DNA of 64,000 nt from Siniperca chuatsi (GCF_020085105.1 NC_058064.1:5001-69000), one strand, 5' to 3'. Shown: positions 43,146 to 55,305, counted from the first letter of the stretch. Notes: generated by a model not told the origin, from the letters alone. Program-made: numbers and translations.

Positions 43146-46100
43146 CATATATGATTCTATATTAACATTTTCAGTATTTAGAAAAAAGCAACTTGCTGGA
43201 AACCAGTTAAAGCTTAGAGGTGAATTTGTATGCAACACTTTGCAATTTGCCAATTTTCATTTCCATTTCCAAAGTCTGGAATCATCTTCTAGTAGGAAAT
43301 AATGGATTGTTAATAATTTTTGCTGGCAAGTAGTAATAATTTATTTATAGTGAATCTTTACTGGGATCAACCAATTAAATACCGACCATGTGTTTTAATT
43401 GTAGAACTTAAACTCCCTTAAAGAGTTGAAACTCCAGCAGCATTTGTAGTCTTAAGAGCAACTTTACTCTCTGACTGACTTGTTTCATGTTTAGGTCTTC
43501 ATCAAGATCATATGGTTCTTCAAGTGTTTTATGATCGATACGATGATGAACATAAACTGAATTGAGTTGGCCTGACAATAAAGCCTCCAATGTACTACAA
43601 AGTCAACTCCCCTCAAGTCAGTAAAACTTCCAAATACCCAGACAGACTACACAGGTCCTGACCTTATTGTATTCAATTCAATTAAATTCAATTTTATTTA
43701 TATAGTGCCAATTCATGACAGAAGTTATCTCATTGCACTTTTCCTACAGAGCAGGTCCAGACCGAACTCTTTATAATATTATTTACAGAGACCCAACAAA
43801 TCCCACCATGAGCAAGCACTTGGCGACAGTGGCAAGGAAAAACTTCCTTTAAGAGGCAGAAACCTCGAGCAGAACCAGACTCAATGGTGGGCGGCCATCC
43901 GCCGCTGCCGTGTTAGGTTCAGAGTATTATCTACAGTCCTGTACACATGTATAAAACTATTAGAGCATCCTCACCTGTGTTCCCGGGCTGCTCACAGACC
44001 TCGTAGATTTTGTACGGTTGGACCGGAGTTTCTTTAGTGCCGTCAAATTTCAGCTGAAACTCTCTGCTTTTGTTCAGAGCACAGCGAAGGTTTGCTTTCC
44101 ACTTTGCAGGGTCAGGTTCATCCACACCTTCCTGATATTTACCTGTCTCCAAAGCCCACGCCTGAAAGACACAGGGCAGGGTTTACATGCATAGCAATAC
44201 ATTTAACTTAAAGATTGTAGTTCACACCTGAAAGACACAGATACGGTTTTTAAACAGTCAGCACATTTAAATGAATAGTTTGACATTTTTGGAAATAGTA
44301 ACGATTAGTGTCACACTGTATGCCGACATTGTTCAACTGAAGTTGGATATGTCTGTGGAAACACTTCAAACATGTCATTTACAAAGGCATCACCCAAAGG
44401 TGTTGATTAGCGAACGAGACACAAAACCATACTGGAAGGCGAGTCCTGCCCCCCACAACAATCAGGCAGCCTCTCACTGCAGATTCGGACCATGCCAAAG
44501 TAATAACTGATGCTATAGGAGAGTTTATCGCTGCAGATATGTGACCGTACTCAGTCGTAGAGAGTACAGGATTTAAGTGTATGGTCAAAGTGCTTGAGCC
44601 CGCTACAATGTGCCTTCAGATGAGCATTTTAATCAGTCCATTGTGCAGCTCTGTATAAACGAGCACAAGCTGCAGTTGTTCAGGAATTATCAACAGGTCA
44701 GAGTCTTATGATGGAGTATTACTGACATTTGTGTTATTTCTTTTGTTATTAACAATAATCCAGTACTTGAGTGCATTAACTGTTAAAGTAAGAATTATGG
44801 CCAATGAGCAAAATTGTTTTCTAATTTTCTACATTTCTTTGAATTCCCTGCTGTACCAAAAACGTACCGAAGCGTGACCCTAAAACCAAGGTACACACCA
44901 AACCATGAATTTTGTGTACTGTTACACCCCTAGTTTGTTAAAATGTCTGTAGTTCTTTTCACCAAGTGGGAGATATCGTGGCTGTCAAAAATTCCCGACA
45001 TAAGTCGAAAGCTGGCGTTTTTCCCTCACTCGGCTGCTCGTAACTACTGTTCAAACGATATTAAATAACATAACCCAACAATATATGACATATAGCATGA
45101 CGCAGCATATAACAAAAAAACATAAAATAACACAACATATAACATGACGCATAACATGAGATAACACATAACAAAATATAACATAATACTGTTTTTACAC
45201 TTAAACCAGATATAACATGTTAATCAGTTAGAGGTGCTGGTAGGTGGATTTTGTTCCCTTTGGACAGAGCCAGGCTAGCTGTTTCCCCCTGTTACCAGTA
45301 TTTATGCTAAGCTAAACATATTTAGCATACTGACATGAGAGTGGTATCAATCTGAACATCTGACTCTCAGAGAGGAAGAGCAGAGGATTTCCCTAAATGT
45401 TGAAGTGTTGCTTTAAGTATCAAACTGATGCAATCACTGAATGAAAACATGTGAAGACTCTGAAAACACTCCCGATTAAAAATCTAAAGTTTGGGGTTTA
45501 ATGTATCTGTGCTCAAAGTCAAACTACTAAAGTCAGTCTGAACAGCGTGATCAGAAATAAAAGCAGAAGCAGTGACCAGTGAAGGAGGAAGTGACATCAT
45601 CAGCAGTAAAGTTTAGGAGCCAATCAGCATGTTTCTCAGACTGAAGTCAGTTTTACAGAAACAGTGAAATGAAACTCTGAGGCTCAAACACAGGAAGTGG
45701 AGGAAGTCATACAGCTACTTCTTCTTCATGATTTTTGTGTTTTAACTGTTTTTATTGTTGGGGGTTGTTAATATGAACTCAGAGCTGTTTTAAACTGATC
45801 AGAATTCACTTTGCAATAACATCAAATGATGAAAGTGAGAATGTATCAGTGCATTCACTGTGAGAAGAGGAGGTGAGCGTCATTCATTTAAGCTTCAACA
45901 TAAAAACTTCAAAGTTTTAAAATCCATCAGTGATGCAGCCTGAGAAAGGCTCTCTCTTCTTCCTCATCATCACATGTTTAACTCCTCACTGCTCCAAAGG
46001 AGCTGCTAAACTAACTAACCCTAACTGTCAAATATCAAACATGTTTAAAGAAATCTTTGTGAGAGCGACTGGCAGCGACTTCAGATTGGACCCTTTACAT

Positions 46101-47660
46101 ATCATATCACACTCTTTGATTTTATCTGTCAACACAGACCCGGTCCAGACTGGAACAGACCCGGTTCAACTTGGTCCCATCACTTGTCATAAATCAGATT
46201 CATCATCGGAGATACCGTCCAGAACAAAACACAACATATAAAAGTCCTAATGTGAGTGCATGTCTTCAGAGGACAACAAGGCTGTTCTTCACACTGTTAA
46301 CAAATGTCATTATCATTTGTAAGGTGAGTATACAGCAAGTGAATAAACATCTTGTGTATATAATTATGCCGGGGGGCTAATAAATTAAAAGAAAAGAAAA
46401 TGAAGATAATGAACAAAAACCTTGTAATAAATCCTGGAGATGAAATGTGTTGTTTAACACAGATAATCAGCTCAGAAAAGTTTGGCTTCCTGCTTGTAAA
46501 TTTTGATTCATGATATAAAATCAAAATAACACATTTATTAATCAGATTAAAACAGAGCAAGAATCCCTGTCAAAGTCGTGTAAACTGATGTGATCAGCAA
46601 CAATTTGCTCCACAGTTGTTTTGAATGCGTTTCTCTGAGCTCCTCACTGAAAGTACAGCTCTCATTAATGTCTTTCTTTAGTTTCTGTAAATAACAATCG
46701 GTTAGATAAAACCTCTCTTTGACTTTGTACCAAACGGTATGCCAACAAATTTCTCCAATAAAACTGGATCAATAAAGCAGATAAAATAAATACTTTTTCC
46801 CTGTCATTTAACATTATTATACATAACTTAATTTATGGACATCTATGGTTTGATTTCTTTGCATGTGTGGATTTCATGAGTTGTTACCAACATCTGGCGA
46901 AAATTTAATTTCAATAGCACCTTTAGAAATACATTTACTGAGAAAAATGGTGACGTGTTCAATACTTATTTTACCCGCTGTATGACGAGGCAGAAGGTGG
47001 ATATATATAAGATATATATATATATAATTCTTATTTTTGTTCTCCATGAAAAGCAAGCTTTCCCAACAGCTGTTTCAGAGTCATCGTACAATAGAGGGTC
47101 ACTGACATTTTGCTTAAAACGTTTGAAAAGTGAAACACCACCTGAGGGAACATGAAGCATCAAAGACGATTCTTATAGTAACTATAGTCAAAACCGTAGA
47201 TTAACCAATAAAATAATATTACTAAACCACTATTTATTTTTATACAGAATATATCTATTGTTCCAGATAAAACACCTGTGAGGAGTAAAGTTATGCTTGT
47301 CACATTTATTTATGAGATGAGGAGTTTGAGGGGAATTTTGTCAGAATTGTAACTGCAGAATAACAAACACGAGACCCCCGACAGAAGAAAAGGCGTCCAG
47401 TTAAAGTTACGGATCATTGTTTTAAACAGCAGTTCATCGTTCGGGAGGTCAGAGGTCAGTGTTTAGGTGTTTAGGGTTAATCTGACCTTGAAGATGGTGT
47501 TTTCCTCGTCTGACGTTGGCGTGTGGCGCGTAGCGTGTTTCCAGGGGATCTGGAAGAGTCGGTGGTCTGAACTGAGCCACTGTAGACCAGGATACCTGCC
47601 GCTGTTCACCTGAGCCAACAACCAGGGCTTCAGACGGATCCTCCGGGGGTGGACATTCAT
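37463..47660 (-). CDS. irf5: Interferon regulatory factor 5
   Basis: Eight coding exons on the minus strand: 47660-47487, 44161-43975, 42008-41983, 41895-41868, 40837-40502 (or from 40846; both acceptors keep frame), 38940-38551, 38461-38343 and 37651-37463. With 40837 the product is 482 residues. Exons 1-2 give the winged-helix DNA-binding domain with five spaced tryptophans (LKPW, LQW, IPW, KAW, AKW). A short acidic linker (DDDDEE) follows, then a Pro/Ser-rich middle. The IAD-type domain has [20 protein letters not shown] and [12 protein letters not shown]. The end [20 protein letters not shown] matches IRF5 better than IRF6, and the tail-to-tail tnpo3 neighbour supports this. The factor acts downstream of TLR-MyD88 in interferon and cytokine induction. 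The IAD exon carries serines that may be phosphorylated; I do not assign sites. Confidence 0.94.
42158..42650 (+). mobile_element. Solo-LTR-like repeat in irf5 intron 2
   Basis: The block begins TGTTATGGTTTGAGG and ends near GCTTGACA. It contains a TATA-like GTATTTAAGTCTGTGTG and, about 225 bases on, the poly(A) signal TTTAATAAATCATTG followed by a GT/C-rich tail. TG...CA ends with a promoter and a poly(A) site are the layout of an LTR. No target duplication was found and no internal region is present. It could also be another interspersed repeat class. Confidence 0.4.
43100..43141. repeat. (AT)n microsatellite
   Basis: A run of about 20 AT dinucleotides in irf5 intron 2, within a broader AT-rich segment from 42960. 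Confidence 0.95.
43674..43920. mobile_element. Teleost LINE-type 3' repeat in irf5 intron 2
   Basis: TTTATTTATATAGTGCCAAT, GAGCAGGTCCAGACC, CATGAGCAAGCACTTGGCGA, GGCAAGGAAAAACTTCCTTT and GGTGGGCGGCCATC, in order, are the landmarks of an abundant fish repeat also seen (shorter) at 21538 and, by its first block only, at 47790. It ends about 50 bases below irf5 exon 2. Confidence 0.65.
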
Positions 47661-47785
47661 GGTGGGGGGACTGGGAGCACTGGGAGCACTGGGAGGGAAC
47701 TGGAGGAGACTGGGAGCTATGGGGGAACAGGAGAACAGGGTCCACAATGATTGAATGCAGATGCATCTGACATGAAGCTTAAAGT

Positions 47786-47850
47786 AAGTAAAGATTTATT
47801 TATACAGCGCTTTTCAAAACAGAATTATTTTAATATTTAAATATTATGAT
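47786..47850. mobile_element. Fragment of the TTTATTTATACAGCGC repeat
   Basis: GTAAAGATTTATTTATACAGCGCTTTTCAAAACAG matches the tail core of common fish LINE-derived repeats (quoted in part: AGATTTATTTATACAGCG). Similar tails are near 49730-49780 and 61966-62010. Confidence 0.4.
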
Positions 47851-48737
47851 TATTATTACAGCTGGATGTTAGAGATGAAAGGTCCCCTATACAAATGTTC
47901 AGTCCTTCATGATGAAGGTCTATATTCAGCAATGTGGTCAAATGACGACACCTGAGCCACTTGTATTCACTGATGAAGACCATGAGATACAGTTGAAAGC
48001 TCTGCCTGCACGTGGACCTTTGATTGAATATCCTTTGTTACAGACACTGTTAGTGTCGTCACTGCGACGAGAATCAGACTGAATTGATGTCAGTTTGAGG
48101 GTCAGATGTGGTTTTATTATCAGGTTTCTTATTGATCTGAGATCAGCTGTAAAAACTCCTCATCAGACGTGTTTATGATCCATCAGGAAGGGAAGTCTCT
48201 ACTGTCACTAAACAGAATAAAGGGTCATTCCACTGAAAAGCCACTGTAACACATCACAGAGGGAGGACGAGTTTATTAGACTGTTTCAAATAAAAATGGA
48301 GTCATATTCCTGTCGGAGACCTTGAGACGCTCACTGATGGAGATCATATTTACATCCCTGCTCTGCAACATGAATAAAACTACAACTTTCTACAATCCTG
48401 CCTCAGTCTCACTGAATGTCACTTTTAAAACTGCCACTGGTCCTCACAAAGACTGCAGTTCAGAGAAGAGGTGTGTTTTCAGTGGAAATGTTGCTCAGTT
48501 AGTTAGTGCTGCTGTTTGTGTAGATCTGCAGTTTGAATAAAGTTCTCAGTGTTTGAAGACTCTCAGTTTGCAGTTGATGGTTTTGTTCCTCAGTGAGTCA
48601 CAGTCATGGGACCAGATCTGAGCACACCGTATTAAACCACATCGGATCTCAGATCAGGACCGACGTGTGGCCTACCTGAGAAACTGAGGTCGTGACGTCA
48701 GAGATGTTACTGTCTCAGCCTTGTGGTTGAGGACTAA

Positions 48738-48738
48738 C

Positions 48739-48771
<33 letters not shown>

Positions 48772-48780
48772 CGCGCGCGT
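48738..48780. repeat. (GT)n(GC)n microsatellite at the irf5 promoter
   Basis: About 11 GT dinucleotides pass directly into seven to eight GC dinucleotides. It is 25-65 bases inside the probable first intron of irf5. Alternating purine-pyrimidine runs of this length can adopt Z-DNA. Confidence 0.9.
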
Positions 48781-48805
48781 GTAGTGATTTTAATGATGGA
48801 CTCAC

Positions 48806-48905
48806 CTGATCCGAGTCCTGGTCCCGGTCCCGGTCCTATCGGTGACTCTCCGATCAGTGGGTCGTTAAACAGCCGCGGGTTCAGGTTTTAATCGTCTGCA
48901 GCGTC
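48806..48905 (-). other. irf5: Probable irf5 non-coding first exon / promoter
   Basis: On the minus strand CGGATCAG/GTGAGTCCATC is a strong donor at 48806/48805, preceded by GC-rich sequence (CCGGGACCGGGACC-type) to about 48900. The coding exon 1 side has an acceptor at 47717/47716 (CCCCCATAG/CTCCCAG), 56 bases before the ATG. This layout, a 5' UTR split by a ~1.1 kb intron, is inferred and the transcription start is not fixed. Confidence 0.45.
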
Positions 48906-49779
48906 ACAGTGACGTCAACAAACAACAAACAAACAAACAAACAACCGCCAACAGAAACAAGCTGCTCACAGAAACAAACTTCAGTGAGAAACCTTAAAAA
49001 CGGAACTCAGATCAGATCCGAATCAGCGTGACACAATGACAACAACTACTTCCTGTTACAGAGACAAAATAAAAGCTTCAGTCACTCCATTAGAAATCTA
49101 AAGTGTGTCGTTTACTAGAAACTATTTTTGATCTAAATATGTTTATGGAGCAACAACAGACAGCAAAACACATAAAGACAGAAACTGTTAATACAAGATC
49201 AAGTCTGAAGTACAAATACATAAAAATACAAATACACACAGATACAAATATCTGGCTTTGTTTTCAATCTTACTTTTAATGTTGAGAAGATATTAATAAT
49301 CATATCTTTTCTTCCTTCGCTCCTTTTCCATCAGTGTTTCTGTTGTTACAGATTTTGGATTTTACAGATTGTAGCAAAAGCCTAACAACAAAAGGGAAAC
49401 ATATCGCTCGATGTTGGCCTGTAAAATATCTGTGTGGTGTTTAATATCTCAGCTTTTGATAATTAGAATTAAAAGATGAAGAATTATTAAATGATCTATT
49501 CTATATTTTACTTTTCCGAGGATCTGAGGCTGCTGAATCAGTGACATCTTTTAAATCGCTTCTCAAAACATTCTAGTACAGCGTTTTATTAACACATCTG
49601 ATCTGTTTTAATAGTTGTATTTATCTTTATTGTTGGGGGTTTATTTTATTTATGTATTATTTTAACTGCATGATTTTATTTGCCTCGGTCCTGGAACGTT
49701 TTAATCCTCGTTCAACAACGTAAAGCACTTTGTCACTTTATTTTTGAAAAGTGATGTATAAGTAAAGTTTACTATTATT

Positions 49780-49812
<33 letters not shown>

Positions 49813-50418
49813 TCATTCATTCATTCATTATATTTCACATTTTAGGTCCAGTAATTACAGGGATTGATTTTTAAATTGAAAAACTTCATTTTGATGTTTC
49901 TTAAATAATCATATCTTTAAGTGACCCATTTATGAGCCAGTCTGTCCTCTGATTGGCTAAAAGGAAAGAAAAAATTAAGAAATCCTGTTGCACATTTGTC
50001 TTTTCAATGCTTCAGTATTATAAATAGTATGAGTATTTAAATTGAGCTGATGCAGCAGGAGTTAATGTGGGTCAAAGGTCAACAGTCGACCAATCAGAGC
50101 TGCTGTTGCTGCTCTCTGTGTTAATGTGCATTGGCTACAGTCGTTTTTATGGATTCACAAGTCTTTAAAATAATTTAGGATATTACTATATATATTATAT
50201 TATATAAAGGTGAAGAGACCTCTCGAGGCTTTTATTGTGAAGATGCATCAGGTAGTTTCCGGTGTGTTTTCTCTGCAGGTGTTTTTACAGTCTGACAGAG
50301 ACACTTGTGTGTTTTTACAGAAGTAGTTCAGGCTCCTCCCCTTCCTTCCGCTGCACACAGGAAACTAAAGTTTGTTTCATTTTCAGGGCAAAAAATCTAC
50401 TGAACAACTTTATAACGA

Positions 50419-51690
50419 CTGACTGACTGACTGAATCACTGAATCACTGACTGACTGAATCACTGACTGAATCACTGACTGAATCACTGACTGACTGACT
50501 GAATCACTGACTGACTGAATCACTGAATCACTGACTGACTGAATCACTGACTGAATCACTGACTGAATCACTGACTGAATCACTGAATCACTGACTGACT
50601 GACTGACTGACTGACTGAATCACTGACTGAATCACTGACTGACTGAATCACTGAATCACTGACTGACTGAATCACTGAATCACTGACTGACTGACTGACT
50701 GACTGACTGAATCACTGACTGAATCACTGACTGACTGAATCACTGAATCACTGACTGACTGACTGAATCACTGACTGAATCACTGACTGAATCACTGACT
50801 GACTGAATCACTGAATCACTGACTGACTGACTGAATCACTGACTGACTGAATCACTGAATCACTGACTGACTGAATCACTGACTGAATCACTGACTGAAT
50901 CACTGACTGACTGACTGAATCACTGACTGACTGAATCACTGAATCACTGACTGACTGAATCACTGACTGAATCACTGACTGACTGACTGAATCACTGACT
51001 GACTGAATCACTGAATCACTGACTGACTGACTGACTGACTGACTGAATCACTGACTGAATCACTGACTGACTGAATCACTGAATCACTGACTGACTGACT
51101 GAATCACTGACTGACTGACTGACTGAATCACTGACTGACTGAATCACTGAATCACTGACTGACTGAATCACTGACTGACTGAATCACTGAATCACTGACT
51201 GACTGACTGAATCACTGACTGACTGAATCACTGACTGACTGAGTGACTGACTGACTGACTGAATCACTGACTGACTGAATCACTGAATCACTGACTGACT
51301 GACTGAATCACTGACTGACTGAATCACTGACTGACTGAGTGACTGACTGACTGACTGATTAAATGACTGACTGACTGACTGAATCACTGACTGACTGAAT
51401 CACTGACTGACTGACCGAATCACTGACTGACTGAATCACTGACTGACTGACTGACTGATTAAATGACTGACTGACTGACTAAATGACTGACTGACTGAAT
51501 CACTGACTGACTGAATCACTGACTGAATCACTGACTGACTGATTAAATGACTGACTGACTGACTGAATCACTGACTGACTGAATCACTGACTGACTGACC
51601 GAATCACTGACTGACTGACTGACTGACTAAATGACTGACTGAATCACTGACTTACTGAATCACTGACTGACTGATTAAATGACTGACTGA
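50419..51690. repeat. CTGA/ATCA minisatellite upstream of irf5
   Basis: About 1.27 kb built almost wholly from two tetramers, CTGA and ATCA, arranged as (CTGA)n-ATCA with n of 1 to 6. Variants with TTAAATGA and GAGTGA appear only toward the right end (from about 51240). Reading frames across it (SVSDSVIQ) are artefacts of the period. It starts about 1.5 kb upstream of the irf5 first exon. Confidence 0.97.
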
Positions 51691-51949
51691 CTTCACGTTG
51701 TTCATCATCAGTAGTTTAAACACTGACTGAATCACTGTAACTACAAACTACAGTTTCTAAAACTGTAGAAGAAGAAACTGGAACTGATCAAATTTAAATA
51801 ACAGGTCTGATATTCGTGTGTTTTTTATGTAACGTGAAGGTCAAAATGTACATAGTTAAGATTGATTTGTTATATATATGTACATACATAGATCTCTCTC
51901 TATATATAGATGTGTGTAGATATACATTTAAAAAAAACTTCATCCTTCA

Positions 51950-53975
51950 CCTCCCGCGGGTGGTCTCATCCTTCGAGCTCAGGTCCTCTACCAGAGGCCT
52001 GGGAGCTTGAGGGTTCTGCGCAGTATCTTTGCTGTTCCTAGTACTGCACTCTTCTGGACCGAGATGTCTGGTGTTCTTCCAGGGATCAGCTGTAGCCACT
52101 CCTCCAGTTTGGGGGTCACTGCCCCGAGTGCTCCAATGACCACGGGCACCACTGTTGCCTTCACCTTCCAGGCCTTCTCCAGCTCTTCTCTGAGCCCCTG
52201 GTACTTCTCTAGTTTCTCATGTTCCTTTTTCCTGATGTTGCCATCGCTTGGTATCGCCACGTCAACCACAACAGCTTTCCTCTGCTGTTTGTCCACCACC
52301 ACGATGTCAGGCTGGTTCGCCATCACCATTCTGTCAGTCTGGATCTGGAAGTCCCACAGGATCTTGGCTCGGTCGTTCTCTACCACCTTTGGAGGTGTTT
52401 CCCACTTTGACCTCAGGGTTTCCAGTTCATACTCAGTGCAGATGTTCCTGTACACTATGCCAGCTACTTGGTTATGGCGCTCCATGTATGCTTTTCCTGC
52501 CAGCATCTTACACCCTGCAGTTATGTGCTGGATTGTCTCAGGGGCCTCTTTGCACAGCCTACACCTTGGGTCTTGTCTGGTGCGGTAGATCTGGGCCTCT
52601 ATTGCTCTGGTGCTCAGGGCCTGCTCCTTTGCAGCCATGATGAGTGCCTCTGTGCTGTCCTTCATTCCAGCCCGCTCTAGCCATTGGTAGGACTTCTTGA
52701 TATCAGCCACTTCAGTTATGTTCCGGTGGTACATCCCATGTAGGGGTTTGTCCTCCCTTGATGGTCCCTCCTCCAGCATCTCTTCCTCTGTTCCCCATTG
52801 CCTGAGACATTCCCTGAGCATGACATCTGTTGGGGCCTTATCTTGGATGTACTTGTGGATCTTGGATGTTTCATCCTCGATAGTGACTCTCACACTCGCT
52901 AGTCCACGGCCGCCTTCCTTACAGCTAGCGTACAGTCTCAGGGTGCTGGATTTGGGATGGAACCCTCCATGCATGGTGAGGAGCTTTCCAATGTCATGAA
53001 TGACATCCCAATGTCAGAGCTGTAGATCCTGGTGGTGTGGATCAGTGAGTCGATGTCCCGTTTGCTCTTAGCGTATAGCTTGATGTCATCCATGTAGAGG
53101 AGGTGACTGATGGTGGCCCCATTCCTGAGTCGGTATCCAGTCTTGTTGATTATTTGGCTGAGGGGGTTCAGACCTATGCAGAACAGCAGTGGGGACAGAG
53201 CATCTCCTTGGTATATGCCACATTTGATGGATACTTGTGCAAGTGGCTTGCCTTTGGCCTCAAGGGTGGTTTTCCACAGCCTCATCGAGTTTGCAATGAA
53301 GTCTCTTAGAGTCCTGTTGATGTTGTACATCTCCAAGCATTCAGTGATCCATGTGTGTGCCATTGAGTCATATGCTTTCTTGTAATCAATCCAGGCAGTG
53401 CACAGGTTGGTGTGTCGGGCTCTGCAGTCTTGAGCGACTGTTCTGTCAACCAGGAGTTGGTGTTTGGCTCTTCTGGTTCCTTTGCCGATGCCCTTCTGTG
53501 CTTTGCTCATGTATTGATCCGTGTGTCCACTTATCTTAGCCGCAATGATGCCTGACATGAGCTTCCATGTTGTGGAGAGACAGGTTATTGGCCGATAGTT
53601 GGATGGGACTGTACCCTTTGCGGGATCCTTCAGGATAAGAATTGTATACCCTTCGGTAAGCCATTCAGGGTGCATCCCATCCCTTAGCAGCTGGTTCATT
53701 TGTGCTGCTAGGCGCTCGTGGAGTGCAGTGAGCTTCTTTAGCCAGTAGGTGTGGATCCTGTCAGGGCCCAGTGCTGTCCAGTTTTTCATACCTGAGACTC
53801 TTTCACTCTGGAGGTCTGCTCTGCTGTTATTACCCTGCCATTGAGCGTACACTTTCGCAGGTTGAGTTGCGAACAGCCGGTTTATTCTTCTGGCTTCATT
53901 ATCTCTCGGATACCTCATTAGGCAGCTGGCCAAGGCTTGGAGCCTTTGTTTGGCAGTTTCGAGTGCTTCAGGTCA
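51950..53975 (-). mobile_element. R4/Rex6-like non-LTR retrotransposon, internally deleted
   Basis: Two minus-strand frames, 53933-52938 (331 codons) and 52974-51988 (328 codons). The first is a reverse transcriptase: LGPDRIHTYWLKKL, SNYRPITCLST, AWIDYKKAYDSM, GIYQGDALSPLLFCIGL and the catalytic YMDD at 53095-53084. The second has the zinc motif C-x2-C-x8-H-x4-C (CRLCKEAPETIQHITAGC) and then a restriction-like endonuclease with QPDIVVVD...VVVDVAIPSD and KLEKYQGL. A downstream restriction-like endonuclease instead of an upstream APE domain places it with the R2/R4 group; Rex6 is the R4-type family known in fish. The frames meet at ~52960 with a frameshift and a short repeat (GACATTGG), and the RT region that usually follows YMDD is missing. 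The 5' end is truncated at the neighbouring Tc1 piece. Not functional. Confidence 0.8.
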
Positions 53976-53979
53976 GGTC

Positions 53980-54430
53980 AAATGAAGACTTTGGAGTGGC
54001 CTAGTCAAAGTTGAGCAAACTGTTTGCGAATGTTTATTCAACATCTGTTGCATAATAGCCGAACCTTATATGGATTCAGATGTGAATTTGATACAGCATT
54101 CTAGTGAGGCTGACAGACTTTGGAGTGGCCTAGTCAAAGTCCTGACCTGAATCCTATTGAGACCTTGGCATGACCTTAAAAAGGCAGTTCATGCTCAAAA
54201 ACCCTCCAATGTGGCTGAATTACAACAATTCTGCAAAGATGAGTGGGCCAGAATTCCTCCACAGTGCTGTAAAAGACTCACTGCAAGTTATCGCAAACGC
54301 TTGATTGCAGTTGTTGCTGCTAAGGGTGGAGCAACCAGTTATTAGGTTTAGGGGGCAGTCACTTTTTCACACAGGGCCATGTAGGTTTGGATTTTGTTTT
54401 CCCTTAATAATAACAACCTTCATTTAAAAA
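53980..54430 (+). mobile_element. Tc1/mariner transposase 3' fragment
   Basis: EWPSQSPDLNPIETL, the last catalytic block of Tc1-type transposases, is encoded at about 54121-54165. It continues in another frame as WHDLKKAVHAQKPSNVAELQ and ends KGGATSY with a stop near 54345. One base is missing after ETL (TTGGCATG for TTG-TGG-CAT), so the frame is broken. The segment GACTTTGGAGTGGCCTAGTC also occurs at 53985, about 130 bases upstream, marking a local duplication at the junction with the LINE. The 5' two-thirds of the transposase is absent. Confidence 0.75.
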
Positions 54431-54546
54431 CTGCATTTTGTGTTTACTTGTGTTATCTTTGACTAATATTTCAATTTGTTTGATGATATGAAACATTTAA
54501 GTGTGACAAACATGCAAAAAAATAAGAAATCAGGAAGGGGGAGATT

Positions 54547-54568
54547 TAAGGGTTAGGGTTAGGGTTAG
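54547..54568. repeat. Short telomere-like run
   Basis: AAGGGTTAGGGTTAGGGTTA: three units of TTAGGG at the outer edge of the Tc1 fragment. Too short to be more than a curiosity. Confidence 0.5.
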
Positions 54569-54949
54569 AATAAGAACACAAGGCAGCTTATTTCTATACT
54601 AATTATACTTGTAAAATAACTCTTCAGCTCCATCACAGCTCGTTGAGAGGCTTTCTGTATTTATAATCTCAAAATTTAAAATCGGAGTGGATTGAATGAG
54701 AATTTTAGCATCAGATCATATTTTTTTACAGTTCTTAATAATCTTAGTAATATGACTTTTGTAATTTTTGTACTGTAACCGAAGTTATTGATATTCACTT
54801 TAGTCTTAAATTCTTTCCTTAGTGTATGTTGTGACTGTTTGTGTGGTGATGTTTACCTGTTTATGTAACATTTTGTTGTGTACCTTAATTAATACCTTAA
54901 TAAGTGTCCTGTAGAGCCAGCGCTGTGATGTGTCAAGCTTTATTTGTGT

Positions 54950-55008
54950 GTTCAGGTGTGTGTTCAAGTGTGTGTTCAGGTGTGTGTTCAAGTGTGTGTT
55001 CAGGTGCA
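54950..55008. repeat. 12-bp tandem repeat (GTGTGTTCAGGT)n
   Basis: About five copies alternating TTCAGGT and TTCAAGT. The frame NTHLNTHL through it is artefactual. Confidence 0.85.
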
Positions 55009-55291
55009 TGATCTGTTTATTGGTTGCAGTCTGTGCAGATGGTCTGGTTGTTTGCTGTTTTTAAGTTGCTCTAATGAGTTGCTCTTTAATAAGGAACGTA
55101 ATATTTGATAAAGACTGTTTATTGTAGTTTCAAATTTACATATTTTATCACACTTTAACCACAAAGAAAAATAATAATAATAATAATGATAATACATCCA
55201 AACCACTGAAAGATAAACTAAACTGTTATTGATTTATTTTGTAACAGATTATTTAAAAGTTAAAATGATGATCCAATGTGTTTCCCTGTGG

Positions 55292-55305
55292 CCAGCAGGG
55301 GGGGC
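55292..55305 (+). promoter_or_regulatory. CTCF-like motif
   Basis: CCAGCAGGGGGGGC fits CCASYAGRKGGCRS at 13 of 14 positions (G for C at position 12). It lies between irf5 and the unidentified membrane-protein gene. Motif only. Confidence 0.35.

Noticed and set aside
37463-47660. irf6 as the identity of the IRF gene
   Set aside because: The C-terminal segment ([28 protein letters not shown]) fits IRF5, and the tail-to-tail tnpo3 neighbour is the IRF5 arrangement.
50808-51011. ORF with IQSVSDSVSQ repeats
   Set aside because: Product of the CTGA/ATCA array; no start context, signal or flanking exon.
52007-52640. Plus-strand ORFs of 130-193 codons opposite the LINE
   Set aside because: Antisense shadows of the minus-strand endonuclease frame.
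54547-54568. True telomere or subtelomere end
   Set aside because: Only three TTAGGG units; such short runs are common by chance and in repeat flanks.
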